Under the pieces are notes generated by a model, which was not told where the DNA came from, made no database searches, and worked only from the letters and a program-made list of their open reading frames with translations. Below, piece by piece: positions 7,596 through 14,686 of a stretch of DNA of 64,000 nt; the first letter of the stretch is position 1, and each line of letters opens with the position of its first letter. The DNA comes from Crossiella sp. SN42 (lineage in GTDB: Bacteria > Actinomycetota > Actinomycetes > Mycobacteriales > Pseudonocardiaceae), in assembly GCF_023897065.1 (NCBI RefSeq), contig NZ_JAMHIV010000026.1:62001-126000 (forward strand), given 5' to 3'. The position numbers were made by a program, and so were the translations under genes.

Positions 7596-8934
7596 CGTTG
7601 ACCTTGGTTTCCGCCTCGGCGAGCACCTGGTCGATGTTGACGTCCTTGTTGGTCAGCACCGCCTGCATCACCGTGTCCAGCGCGGCGTAGACCTGTTGCG
7701 CGTTCGGCGGTTCCAGGTTGCCCTTCAGGCTGGGCGCGGCGGTGATGTAGGGCTGGTAGTTGGCCACCGGGATGGTCGCGTTGGCGGCCTTGACCTTCTC
7801 CTGCTGCTCGCGCACCGGGCCGACCCAGACGTCGGCGGCCGGTGGCACGGGCAGGCCGATCGGCTGCTTCTGCTCGGCGTAGCGCTTGAGGTTGCTCTCG
7901 ATCCTGGCCGGGTCGAGGAACTTCCAGCGCAGCCAGGTGAGTCCGGCCTTGATCTTCGCCGGGGTGGCCTTGGGGTTGATCATGTAGCCCTCGCCGCCGA
8001 TCAGTGTGCCCTGGCCGCCGGGCAGCGGGGCCAGGCCGTAGTCCTCGTACTTGCCGTTGAACTGGTTGACCAGCACCGGCACGTTGTCCGGCGCGGCGAT
8101 GTACATGCCGAGCTGCCCGGCGCCCATCAGCCGTTGCAGGTCGGGGATCTCCAGCAGTTGCTTGCTGCCCATGGAGTCATCGGTCCAGCGCATGTCGTGC
8201 AGGTGCCGCAGGACGGCCTTGCCCTTGTCGTTGTTGAAGTCGGCCTTCCAGCTCTCGCCGTCCTGGCGGGCCACCGCGCCGCCGACGGAGTTGAGCCAGC
8301 TGGTCAGGTGCCAGCCGCCCTGGTTGTTCTTGCTCAGCTCGCCGAAGCCGACCACGCCGCCGCCCAGCGCGCTGATCTTCTTGGCGGCCGTGCGCACCTC
8401 CTCCCAGGTGGCCGGCGGCTTGTCCGGGTCCAGTCCGGCCTTGCTGAACAAAGTGCGGTTGTAGAGCAGGCCCATCGAATAGTTGGCGGTGGGCAGGCCG
8501 TACTGGCGGCCCCTGCCGTCCTTGAACACCTGCACCAGCTGCGGGTTGAGCTCACCGGCGAGCGGGACGTCCTTGAGGTGGTCGGTGATGTCGGCGGCCT
8601 GGCGGCGGGCGATGATCTGCGCCGGGTCGGTGAGGTAGACGTAGTAGACGTCCTCCAACTGGCCGCCGGAAAGCTTGGTGGCGAAGGTCTTCGGGTCCAT
8701 GAAGCCTTCGTGCGGCTCGATGTCGATGTCCGGGTTGGCCGCCTCGAACGCGGCCACGTCCTCGTCGAAGATCTTGCGCTGGAAGGCCTGGGTGCCCGGC
8801 GGCTGCCCGTTGACCGAGATCCTGACCTTGCCGCCTGCCGCAGGCGGGGTGTCGCCGCCGCACCCGGCCATGGTCAGGCCGAGTCCGGCGACGAGCAGCG
8901 CGCCAAGGGCGCCGCGGGTACGAGGTCTCATCAT
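7573..8934 (-). CDS. Sugar-binding lipoprotein of ABC transporter (CUT1 family 1)
   Basis: 453 residues. An Arg-rich N-terminus and hydrophobic stretch lead to the lipobox LTMAGC near residue 24, so it is anchored by lipid on the outer face of the membrane. The family-1 solute-binding fold is visible: FEAANPDIDIEPHEG, LTDPAQIIARRQAADITDHL, GLLYNRTLFSKAGLDPDKPPATWEEV and AAPDNVPVL. The ATG at 8934 is preferred (GAAGAGG about 8 nt upstream), with a second ATG directly behind it. Context (alpha-glucosidase at the end of the operon, MalR-like regulator upstream) suggests maltose, maltodextrin or another alpha-glucoside as ligand. The ligand is inferred from neighbours only. Confidence 0.9.
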   Translation of the reverse strand: MMRPRTRGALGALLVAGLGLTMAGCGGDTPPAAGGKVRISVNGQPPGTQAFQRKIFDEDVAAFEAANPDIDIEPHEGFMDPKTFATKLSGGQLEDVYYVYLTDPAQIIARRQAADITDHLKDVPLAGELNPQLVQVFKDGRGRQYGLPTANYSMGLLYNRTLFSKAGLDPDKPPATWEEVRTAAKKISALGGGVVGFGELSKNNQGGWHLTSWLNSVGGAVARQDGESWKADFNNDKGKAVLRHLHDMRWTDDSMGSKQLLEIPDLQRLMGAGQLGMYIAAPDNVPVLVNQFNGKYEDYGLAPLPGGQGTLIGGEGYMINPKATPAKIKAGLTWLRWKFLDPARIESNLKRYAEQKQPIGLPVPPAADVWVGPVREQQEKVKAANATIPVANYQPYITAAPSLKGNLEPPNAQQVYAALDTVMQAVLTNKDVNIDQVLAEAETKVNGVLAQLR

Positions 8935-9031
8935 CGCTCGTGCCTCTTCTCGGTGGGAGGTCGCTCCGGCGGGACCTGTGGCGCGGCTCACGATAGGAGC
9001 CCGGTCCGCCGGAGCGCAATATCCCGATGAG

Positions 9032-9042
9032 ATTGAGCAAGA
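9032..9042. promoter_or_regulatory. TTGAGCAAG operator candidate upstream of the sugar ABC operon
   Basis: TTGAGCAAGAA lies about 100 bp upstream of the lipoprotein start, in the gap between the regulator gene and the operon. Its dyad (CTTGCTCAA on the other strand) resembles the CTTGCGCAAG palindrome at 3397-3406. LacI-family regulators bind such central-CG or near-palindromic sites. No convincing -35/-10 pair was found. Confidence 0.4.
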
Positions 9043-9072
9043 AGTCGACTGAGCCTTGTTATGTACTGACGG

Positions 9073-10083
9073 TCACTTCTCCGGGGCGGGCGCGGTGGAG
9101 CCGCGCACCACCAGCTCCGGCTCGAACAGCAGCTCCTCGGCGGTGACCTCGGCGCCGTTGATCTGCGCGGCCAGCAGGTCCACCGCGGCCCGGCCCATCG
9201 CCTCAATGGGCTGGCGGATGGTAGTCAGGGGCGGGTCGGTGCAGTTCATGAACGCGGAGTCGTCGTAGCCGATCACCGAGACGTCGGCGGGCACCGCCAT
9301 ACCGCGCCGCCGCACCGCGCGCACCGTGCCCAGCGCGAGCGGGTCGGAGGCGCAGACGATGCCGGTGACCCCGCGTTCGATCAGCCGCGCGGCCGCCGCC
9401 TGCCCGCCCTCCAGGGAGAACATGGCGTGCCCTACCCATTCGGCAGGCACGCTGAGCTTGGCCTTGGCCGCCGCGGCGGTGAAGGCGGCCAGCTTGCGCC
9501 GTGAGGGCAGGTGGTCCGGCGGGCCGAGCACCATGCCGACCTTGGTGTGTCCGAGGGAGAGCAGGTGGGTCAGCGCCTGTTCCGCGGCGACCGCATCGTC
9601 GCAGGAGACCCGGGGGAAACCGAGCTCATCGATGCCCGCGTTGATCAGCACGGTGGGCAGCTGGCGCTCGACCAGGCGGCGGTAGTGCTCATGCGAGGCG
9701 TCGGCCTGGGCGTAGCTGCCGCCGGCGAACAGCACCCCGGAGACGTGCTGGGCGAGCAGCAGCTCGACGTAGTCGGCCTCGGAGACACCACCGGCGGTGC
9801 GGGTGCACAGCACCGGGGTGAAACCCTGCTGCGCCAACGCGTTGCCCATGATCTCGGCGAAGGCGGGGAAGATCGGGTTCTGCAGTTCGGGCAGCACCAG
9901 GCCGACCAGCCGGGCGCGTTCGCCGCGCAGCTGGGTGGGGCGCTCGTAGCCCAGCACGTCGAGGGCGGTGAGCACGGCGTTGCGGGTGGACTCCGAGACG
10001 CCGGGCTTGCCGTTGAGCACCCGGCTGACCGTCGCCTCACTCACCCCGACCTTGCGCGCCACCTCGGCGAGTCGTCGAGTCAT
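9073..10083 (-). CDS. LacI-family transcriptional regulator, MalR-like
   Basis: 336 residues. The N-terminal LacI headpiece is clear: RRLAEVARKVGVSEATVSRVLNGKPGVSE, with the hinge helix near DVLGYERP. A periplasmic-binding-protein-like effector domain follows (LVGLVLPELQNPIFPAFAEIM, GVLFAGG, VIGYDDSAFMNCTDPPLTTIRQP, ELVVRGST). The ATG at 10083 is chosen over an upstream TTG at 10122 because only it starts just before the headpiece. The gene lies upstream of, and in the same direction as, the binding-protein/permease/glucosidase genes, so it most likely represses them until an alpha-glucoside arrives. Two CTTGCAG heptamers sit about 45-60 bp upstream of its start. Streptomyces MalR is known to act at repeated CTTGCAG sequences, which supports the MalR assignment and autoregulation. 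Confidence 0.85.
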   Translation of the reverse strand: MTRRLAEVARKVGVSEATVSRVLNGKPGVSESTRNAVLTALDVLGYERPTQLRGERARLVGLVLPELQNPIFPAFAEIMGNALAQQGFTPVLCTRTAGGVSEADYVELLLAQHVSGVLFAGGSYAQADASHEHYRRLVERQLPTVLINAGIDELGFPRVSCDDAVAAEQALTHLLSLGHTKVGMVLGPPDHLPSRRKLAAFTAAAAKAKLSVPAEWVGHAMFSLEGGQAAAARLIERGVTGIVCASDPLALGTVRAVRRRGMAVPADVSVIGYDDSAFMNCTDPPLTTIRQPIEAMGRAAVDLLAAQINGAEVTAEELLFEPELVVRGSTAPAPEK

Positions 10084-10124
10084 GAGGCAATGATGACGCA
10101 AGTGAGCGCAAAATGCATACATTT

Positions 10125-10142
10125 CTTGCAGCTGGCTTGCAG
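10125..10142. promoter_or_regulatory. CTTGCAG direct repeat (MalR-type operator candidate)
   Basis: CTTGCAG occurs at 10125-10131 and again at 10136-10142, 11 bp apart (one helical turn). A related ACGCAAG lies at 10096-10102 on the opposite orientation. The region is the divergent promoter space between the LacI-type gene and the membrane protein gene at 10194. Confidence 0.55.
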
Positions 10143-10193
10143 CGTGTCGATTCCGCTCCGCAGGGTCACGGTCCCGTGCGAAAATCCCAGGCG

Positions 10194-10754
10194 ATGTCCG
10201 AGAACAACGGTCGCCTGGCCATCGCCCTGAGCGCCATCGGCGTGGTCGCCGCGATCATTTCCGCGTCCACCGACCTGTTCGGGCTGCTCAAGGACGATCC
10301 GGCGCCGCCTGCCGCGCCCCCGGCCACGCCGAGCGGTCAGCCCGCCGCCACCGCTCCCGCGTCGAGCACCTCGGCCAAGCCGGTCCCGGAGCCGAAGGAG
10401 TACGCGTTCGTGCTCGACTTCGGGGACAACGGCGTGGACCTGGACACCGACCCGCCGGACCGCAAGCCGGACCTGAACAGGTTCGACATCCGGGACTTCT
10501 ACCTCCAGCGGAGCACGGTCGAGCTGACCAGCGTCAAGATCAGCCACCGGAACGTGGTCCAGTGGACCGGGAGCCACAGCCCCACCCTGCAGGAGTGCAC
10601 GGAGTTGCTGGGCGCCGAGTCCGTGCGCAGCGCGAAGCTGCACCCGGACCGCAAGTTCTGCGTGCGCACGGTGAGCGGCCGGATCGGCCTGCTGACCGCG
10701 GTCGGCCCCAAGGGCGACGGCTGGGCCATGACAGCCAAGATGTGGCCGCCCTGA
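10194..10754 (+). CDS. Membrane-anchored hypothetical protein with Pro/Ala-rich linker
   Basis: 186 residues, no family recognised. Residues 7-30 form one hydrophobic segment (LAIALSAIGVVAAIISASTDLFGLL). A Pro/Ala/Ser/Thr linker (about 34-68) follows, then a small extracellular domain of about 115 residues with two cysteines (LQECTELL and KFCVRTVS) that could form a disulphide. The pattern ...TVSGRIGLLTAV at the end recalls small serine-threonine-kinase-associated extracellular domains, but this is only a resemblance. The ATG at 10194 opens directly before the membrane segment. The gene overlaps the start of endonuclease V by 13 nt, so the two may be co-translated. Confidence 0.65.
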   Translation: MSENNGRLAIALSAIGVVAAIISASTDLFGLLKDDPAPPAAPPATPSGQPAATAPASSTSAKPVPEPKEYAFVLDFGDNGVDLDTDPPDRKPDLNRFDIRDFYLQRSTVELTSVKISHRNVVQWTGSHSPTLQECTELLGAESVRSAKLHPDRKFCVRTVSGRIGLLTAVGPKGDGWAMTAKMWPP

Positions 10755-11416
10755 ACCCGCACCCCTGGCCGGAGACCGCCGACCAGGCCCGCGCGATCCA
10801 GGACCAGCTGCGCACCCAGGTCGACATCACCGGCCCCGGCCCGCAGGCCCCGGCCACCGTCGCGGGCCTGGACGTCGCCTACGCCAAGGACGACCGCACC
10901 CTGGCCGCCGCCGTGGTCCTGCTCGACTTCGCCACCCACGAGGTCCTGGCCGAGTCCACCGCCACCGGTGCCCCGGCCTTCGACTACGTCCCCGGCCTGT
11001 TCGCCTTCCGCGAGCTGCCCACCCTGCTCACCGCGCTGTCCAGTCTCCCGGCCACCCCTGACCTGCTCGTCGTCGACGGCCACGGCCTGGCCCACCCGCA
11101 CCGCTTCGGCCTGGCCTGCCACCTGGGCGTGCTCACCGGGCTGCCGGTCTTCGGCGTCGGCAAGACCCGGCTCATCGGCGCCGCCCCGGAACCCGGCCCG
11201 GACCGCGGCGCCGCGGCCGACCTGGTCGATGACGGCGAGGTGGTCGGGCGGGTGCTGCGCACGCGGCGCGGGGTGAAACCGGTGTACGTCTCCGCGGGGC
11301 ACCTGATCGACCTGGACACCGCCTGCGCGCACACGCTGGCGCTGACCCCGCGCTACCGGCTGCCGGAGACCACCCGCGCCGCCGACCAGGCCTGCCGCCG
11401 CGCGCTGTCCGCCTAG
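10742..11416 (+). CDS. nfi: Endonuclease V (deoxyinosine-specific repair nuclease)
   Basis: 224 residues. It cuts the second phosphodiester bond 3' of deoxyinosine (deaminated adenine) in DNA. Catalytic motifs are intact: Asp44 in VAGLDVAYA, Glu91 in PGLFAFRELP and Asp112 in LLVVDGHG, followed by HPHRFGLACHLGV and the GVGKTRL loop. Length matches bacterial Nfi. The start is the GTG at 10742, inside the end of the preceding gene and in a different frame; the ribosome site is weak, which fits translational coupling. Its stop overlaps the stop of the opposite-strand lipoprotein gene by 3 nt. Confidence 0.92.
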   Translation: MAALNPHPWPETADQARAIQDQLRTQVDITGPGPQAPATVAGLDVAYAKDDRTLAAAVVLLDFATHEVLAESTATGAPAFDYVPGLFAFRELPTLLTALSSLPATPDLLVVDGHGLAHPHRFGLACHLGVLTGLPVFGVGKTRLIGAAPEPGPDRGAAADLVDDGEVVGRVLRTRRGVKPVYVSAGHLIDLDTACAHTLALTPRYRLPETTRAADQACRRALSA

Positions 11417-12129
11417 GACTTCCCGCGCCCGGTCCGCAGGTCCACCAGGTTGGAGGCGGGCCCGTAGTAGAACGCGCGCACCCGGTAGGCCGCGGTGCGC
11501 TCCTCCGGCAGGGTCACCAGACCGAAGGAGTTGATGTCAGGGTCCAGCAGTGCCGCGGTCCCCCACTGCGCCGCGCCCGCCGCCTTCGACTCGATCGCGT
11601 AGTGGTCCTCGTCGGTGGCGTTGTCCCGCCAGGTGAACCGGATGCCCTGGCTGGTCATCACGGTCGCCTTGACCTCGGTCGGCGCCGAGGCCGAAGCGTT
11701 GGCGCGCAAGGACTGCGTGGCCGCGGGCGCGCCGGGCAGGGTCTGCGGCACGGCCCACTCGTGCGAGTCCTCCTCCGGCTTGTCCCCCGGCTTCGGCTCG
11801 GGCATGGTCACCGACTGCTCCGGCGAGGCGGCGCCGTGGTAGGGCCGGAGCCGGTAGTAGAACCGGGTTTCCGGGATCAGGTCGGCGTGCCGGTAGCTGG
11901 TCTCCTCCGGGGCGAGGAACTTCAGCACGGTGTAGTCGCCGTTGGGCTCGTGCGAGTACTCGATCACCCGCCCGGCCACCGGCGGCCCGGAGTTCCGCCA
12001 GCGCAGCGTGATGTCCACCGGAGTGTCCAGCTGCCCGGTGAGCTGATCGGCCGGGGGCGCGGATTCCGTTGGGGCGCAAGCGCAGAGCAGCAGGGCGAGC
12101 GCGGGCAGCACGGCGCGGAGCTTGGTCAC
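11413..12129 (-). CDS. Lipoprotein with two fibronectin type III-like domains
   Basis: 238 residues. The signal peptide KLRAVLPALALLLCAC ends in a lipobox-like LLCAC, predicting a lipid-anchored surface protein. Two beta-sandwich segments follow: one around VDITLRWRNSGPPVAGRVIEY...ETRFYYRLRPYHG, the other around IRFTWRDNATDEDHYAIES...AAYRVRAFYYG. Both show the WxD/YxxxxS spacing and the closing YRVRAF strand of fibronectin type III modules. No catalytic domain is present. The GTG at 12129 is preferred over one at 12156, because the latter lies in the stem of a terminator hairpin and GAGG precedes 12129. A role in adhesion or protein interaction is only an inference. Confidence 0.75.
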   Translation of the reverse strand: MTKLRAVLPALALLLCACAPTESAPPADQLTGQLDTPVDITLRWRNSGPPVAGRVIEYSHEPNGDYTVLKFLAPEETSYRHADLIPETRFYYRLRPYHGAASPEQSVTMPEPKPGDKPEEDSHEWAVPQTLPGAPAATQSLRANASASAPTEVKATVMTSQGIRFTWRDNATDEDHYAIESKAAGAAQWGTAALLDPDINSFGLVTLPEERTAAYRVRAFYYGPASNLVDLRTGRGKS

Positions 12130-12155
12130 GGCGGGCCTCGAGAGGTCGGAGGGCA

Positions 12156-12192
12156 CGCGGTCGTCCCGGCGGGTGGCACCGGGACGACCGCG
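12156..12192. terminator. Strong hairpin terminator after the jelly-roll protein gene
   Basis: CGCGGTCGTCCCGG (12156-12169) and CCGGGACGACCGCG (12179-12192) form a perfect 14-bp stem with a 9-nt loop. It lies 29 nt past the stop of the minus-strand gene at 12221 and upstream of the lipoprotein start. Confidence 0.85.
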
Positions 12193-12220
12193 CGGGTCAG
12201 GGCTGGGTGTCAGCGCGAAA

Positions 12221-12823
12221 TCACTTGCGCCAGAAGCGGATTCCGCTCCACACCACGGTGGCCGGACCCTGACCGCTGCTGGTGCGGTAGGCGCCGAACT
12301 TGTCGTAGAACTGGCTGCCGGAGCTGGCGTAGCTGTGCCGCAGGGAACCGTTGATGTAGGTGCGGTGCTCGCTGCCGACCTGGTGCACGGTGTTGACCCG
12401 CACGGTCGCGCCGACGGTGGCCCCGGAGGCGATGGTCGCGCCGCCGTGCACCGCGTACATCCGCCCGCCGCGCTCCACCGCGAGCATGAAGAACGGTCCG
12501 GCGGTGGGACCTTCGCGGAAGGTCTGCTTCAGCGAGATCCGGGTGCCGCCCAGGCTCTGCACCCGGAAGGACCCCTCGAACTGGTAGGTGCCACCTCCAT
12601 AGGTGTCGTACCTGCGTTCCGCGCGCTGATCCCCGCTCGCGGTGGAGCAGGTCAGGGTGAAGGTCAGGTTGTTCACCTGGCCGCAGCCGCGCTGCTGGAC
12701 GTTGAAGCCAGGGGAACGGGAGGACCAGCCACCGCCCTCGACCTGGGCCTGCGCGGCAGGGGCGGTGAGCACCAGCCCACCCAGGACCGCGAGCACAGCA
12801 AGGACACGGCGTTTTCTCGGCAT
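12221..12823 (-). CDS. Secreted concanavalin-like jelly-roll protein (polysaccharide lyase-like)
   Basis: 200 residues. A Sec signal ends near APAAQA (residue 26-27), after which no membrane segment is seen. The body is rich in beta-strand patterns: RRYDTYGGGTYQFEGSF, RISLKQTFREG, PFFMLAVERGGRMYAVHGG, GATVRVNTVHQV and HRTYINGS. These resemble the glucuronan/alginate-lyase-type jelly rolls of actinomycetes and fungi (PL7/PL20-like). Family and substrate are not certain; it could equally be a non-catalytic lectin. The ATG at 12823 has GGAGG 5 nt upstream. An AAGCGCTT dyad lies about 75 bp upstream, like those before two other secreted-enzyme genes here. Confidence 0.7.
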   Translation of the reverse strand: MPRKRRVLAVLAVLGGLVLTAPAAQAQVEGGGWSSRSPGFNVQQRGCGQVNNLTFTLTCSTASGDQRAERRYDTYGGGTYQFEGSFRVQSLGGTRISLKQTFREGPTAGPFFMLAVERGGRMYAVHGGATIASGATVGATVRVNTVHQVGSEHRTYINGSLRHSYASSGSQFYDKFGAYRTSSGQGPATVVWSGIRFWRK

Positions 12824-12894
12824 TCCAACCTCCAAGAAAAGGCGCGTACGAACGAGGAATACCGACGTTTGCAGGGGCCGGTATCAGCGTTCGA

Positions 12895-12902
12895 AAGCGC
12901 TT
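12895..12902. promoter_or_regulatory. AAGCGCTT operator candidate
   Basis: The perfect palindrome AAGCGCTT within CGTTCGAAAGCGCTTACC lies 72 bp upstream of the jelly-roll protein start. It shares the central AGCGCT with the operator at 1590-1601. Confidence 0.45.
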
Positions 12903-12982
12903 ACCAGGTTGGCGGGGTGACGTCACATTAGGACACGGAACGTAGTCCGACAAGGCTTTCACATATGCGACCAGAAAGGGCC

Positions 12983-13052
12983 GGGAGAGCCTCCGGGCGG
13001 GTGTGGCCGACGGGCGTGGCGAAACTCCACGACGGCCTCCGGAGGCTCTCCC
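12983..13052. repeat. 14-bp inverted repeat with inner hairpin in a 414-bp gene-free stretch
   Basis: GGGAGAGCCTCCGG (12983-12996) and CCGGAGGCTCTCCC (13039-13052) are perfect complements around a 42-nt loop, which itself contains CGTGG/CCACG. The gap 12824-13237 holds no credible gene. The structure could be a terminator for the TetR genes to its right or a structured RNA element. Confidence 0.55.
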
Positions 13053-13157
13053 TTCCTCGACCCGGACCGGACTCGCCGGCGGAGAAAGGACCGACACTGC
13101 CCGCCCTGGGATCCCCGCCGCCACACCGGCCGGGGAGAATTGATCCCCAGCGTTGAC

Positions 13158-13169
13158 GAACGCTTGTTC
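13158..13169. promoter_or_regulatory. GAAC-GCTT-GTTC dyad, TetR-type operator candidate
   Basis: GAACGCTTGTTC is a typical TetR-family half-site arrangement and follows a TTGACG (13153-13158). It lies 69 bp downstream of the stop of a TetR gene, with no obvious gene for it to control on either strand. Confidence 0.35.
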
Positions 13170-13237
13170 AGTAAGTTGCCGCGCCGATGCTAGGCAGGCG
13201 GTTACCCGCCCCAGGCTCGTTTGTGGCGCAGGTCACC

Positions 13238-13906
13238 TCAGAGGCTGAACGCGGTCGGCTGCACGCTGCGCTCGAACACCAGCGACATCAGCTCGGTGAC
13301 GAACTCCGGCACGCTCGCCCCGTCGTAGTGCCCCCGGCTGGCCTGCGCCAGCACCACCCGGCCGAGTGCCCCGACCAGGATGAGCTGGCAGGCCAGCTGT
13401 GGCGGCACCCGCAGCGGATGGCCTGCGGCGGCGCAGGCCTCCAGCGCCTCGATGACGATCAGGCCGATCTCCATGCCGGGGCGGGTGGTCGCGCTGTCGC
13501 TCCAGGAGACGCCAACGCCCTTGGGGAAGCTCAGCAGCACGCGCTGGTGCGCCGGGTTGCCGGTGGCGAAGCACAGGTAGGCCCGCATGATCGCGCCCAG
13601 CCTGGCCAGCGGATCACCCGGCTCCGCCTCGTCCCTGGCCTGTGCCATCACCTCGGCCATCCGCCGCAGCTGATCGGCCAGCAGCGCGCCGACCAGCTCG
13701 GTCAGGTCGCCGAAGTGCGGGTAGATGCTGGCGGGCGCGATCCCGGCGGCCCTGGCCACGCCGCGAATGGTCAGCGCGTCGTCGGTGTCCAGCTCGCCGA
13801 GCAGCCGCTCGGTGGCGCACAGGATCTCCTGCCGCAGGCGGTCGCCGTGGCCCCACGGGTTGCGGACCCGCCGCGGCGGACACGACTGCTCGGAGACCTC
13901 GTCCAC
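13238..13906 (-). CDS. TetR/AcrR-family regulator (second of a tandem pair)
   Basis: 222 residues. The N-terminal helix-turn-helix is GDRLRQEILCATERLLGE...LTIRGVARAAGIAPASIYPHFGDLTELVGALLADQL (about residues 21-75). The all-helical C-terminal domain has the TetR_C pattern LARLGAIMRAYLCFATGNPAHQRVLLSF. The start is a GTG at 13906, 4 nt after the upstream TetR stop, so the two genes form one operon. Its ligand is unknown. Divergence from a P450/ferredoxin pair suggests one of the two regulators controls that oxidation system. Confidence 0.88.
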   Translation of the reverse strand: MDEVSEQSCPPRRVRNPWGHGDRLRQEILCATERLLGELDTDDALTIRGVARAAGIAPASIYPHFGDLTELVGALLADQLRRMAEVMAQARDEAEPGDPLARLGAIMRAYLCFATGNPAHQRVLLSFPKGVGVSWSDSATTRPGMEIGLIVIEALEACAAAGHPLRVPPQLACQLILVGALGRVVLAQASRGHYDGASVPEFVTELMSLVFERSVQPTAFSL

Positions 13907-13910
13907 GGTG

Positions 13911-14513
13911 TCAGCGTCCCTGTTGTTCCGGTAGCGGGACCGCGCCCGCGTGCAGGAGCTTGAGCGCGTCGCGGGTGATCTCCGACAGTGGCCGGGTGCC
14001 GCCGCCGTCCACCCACTCCCGCAGCACCACCTCGATCAGCCCCATGGCGGTGGCCGCGGCCAGCGCGGCCACCAGGCGGACCGAGGGCCCGCCGATCCTG
14101 GCGGCGATCTCGGTGGCCAGCTCGTCGCGCCAGCGCCAGGTCTGCTCGGCCAGCCTGGCCTGCAGCGAGTCGGTGTGCCTGGCCAGCGCGTACACCGCGA
14201 CGACCCGGTCGGAGTCCTCGGTGACCACCCGCATCAACCGGGCCAGCACCGCGTGCAGCGCCTCGGGCAGCGGGCGGTCCGCGGGCTGGGCGCGCATGAC
14301 CTCGAGGGAGTCGGTGAGGTGCTCCTCGACGAAGCCCGCGATCAGCGACTCCTTGGTCGGGAAGTAGCGGTAGAGCGTGCGGGTGCCGACCTCGGCCGCG
14401 GCGGCGACCTGTTCGATCGTGGTCGCCTCGAAGCCCTGCGCCGCGAACAGCTCCAGTGCCTTGTCGGCGATCAGCAGCCGGGTGCGCTGCATCTTCACCT
14501 CGCGCAGCCCCAT
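13911..14513 (-). CDS. TetR-family regulator divergent from P450
   Basis: 200 residues. The helix-turn-helix is RTRLLIADKALELFAAQGFEATTIEQVAAAAEVGTRTLYRYFPTKESLI, one of the clearest TetR signatures. The ligand-binding half includes an EVVLREWVDGGGTRPLSE segment as in MftR-like/acyl-type TetR_C domains. AGGAGG 8 nt upstream supports the ATG at 14513. It is the promoter-proximal gene of the tandem TetR operon, separated by 173 bp from the P450 start. That gap holds a direct repeat and a TGGCAGT/ACTGCCA palindrome, a likely operator for this protein. Confidence 0.9.
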   Translation of the reverse strand: MGLREVKMQRTRLLIADKALELFAAQGFEATTIEQVAAAAEVGTRTLYRYFPTKESLIAGFVEEHLTDSLEVMRAQPADRPLPEALHAVLARLMRVVTEDSDRVVAVYALARHTDSLQARLAEQTWRWRDELATEIAARIGGPSVRLVAALAAATAMGLIEVVLREWVDGGGTRPLSEITRDALKLLHAGAVPLPEQQGR

Positions 14514-14590
14514 CGGCGCACCTCCTGACCAGCCCCTCTTCGCCCGGAGGCTAACAGCACGGACCGCACCCGCCAGGTGTTCGACACACG

Positions 14591-14640
14591 TGGCATAGTG
14601 GCAGCGTTGGCATAGTGGCAGTAACTGCCAGTTTTATACA
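14591..14640. promoter_or_regulatory. P450 promoter: 14-bp direct repeat, 15-bp palindrome and TATACA box
   Basis: TGGCATAGTGGCAG is repeated exactly at 14591-14604 and 14608-14621. The second copy runs into the perfect palindrome TGGCAGT-A-ACTGCCA (14616-14630), followed by TATACA (14635-14640) as a -10 box for the P450 transcript. The arrangement places two or three regulator sites over the promoter. Confidence 0.7.
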
Positions 14641-14686
14641 CATGCCCCGACGCTCGACTCCCCCCACCGAGAGGACTCCCCCGGTC

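Noticed and set aside
12210-13124. Minus-strand frame of about 300 codons covering the jelly-roll gene and its upstream gap
   Set aside because: Out of frame with the recognisable secreted protein and crosses hairpin structures; composition not protein-like.
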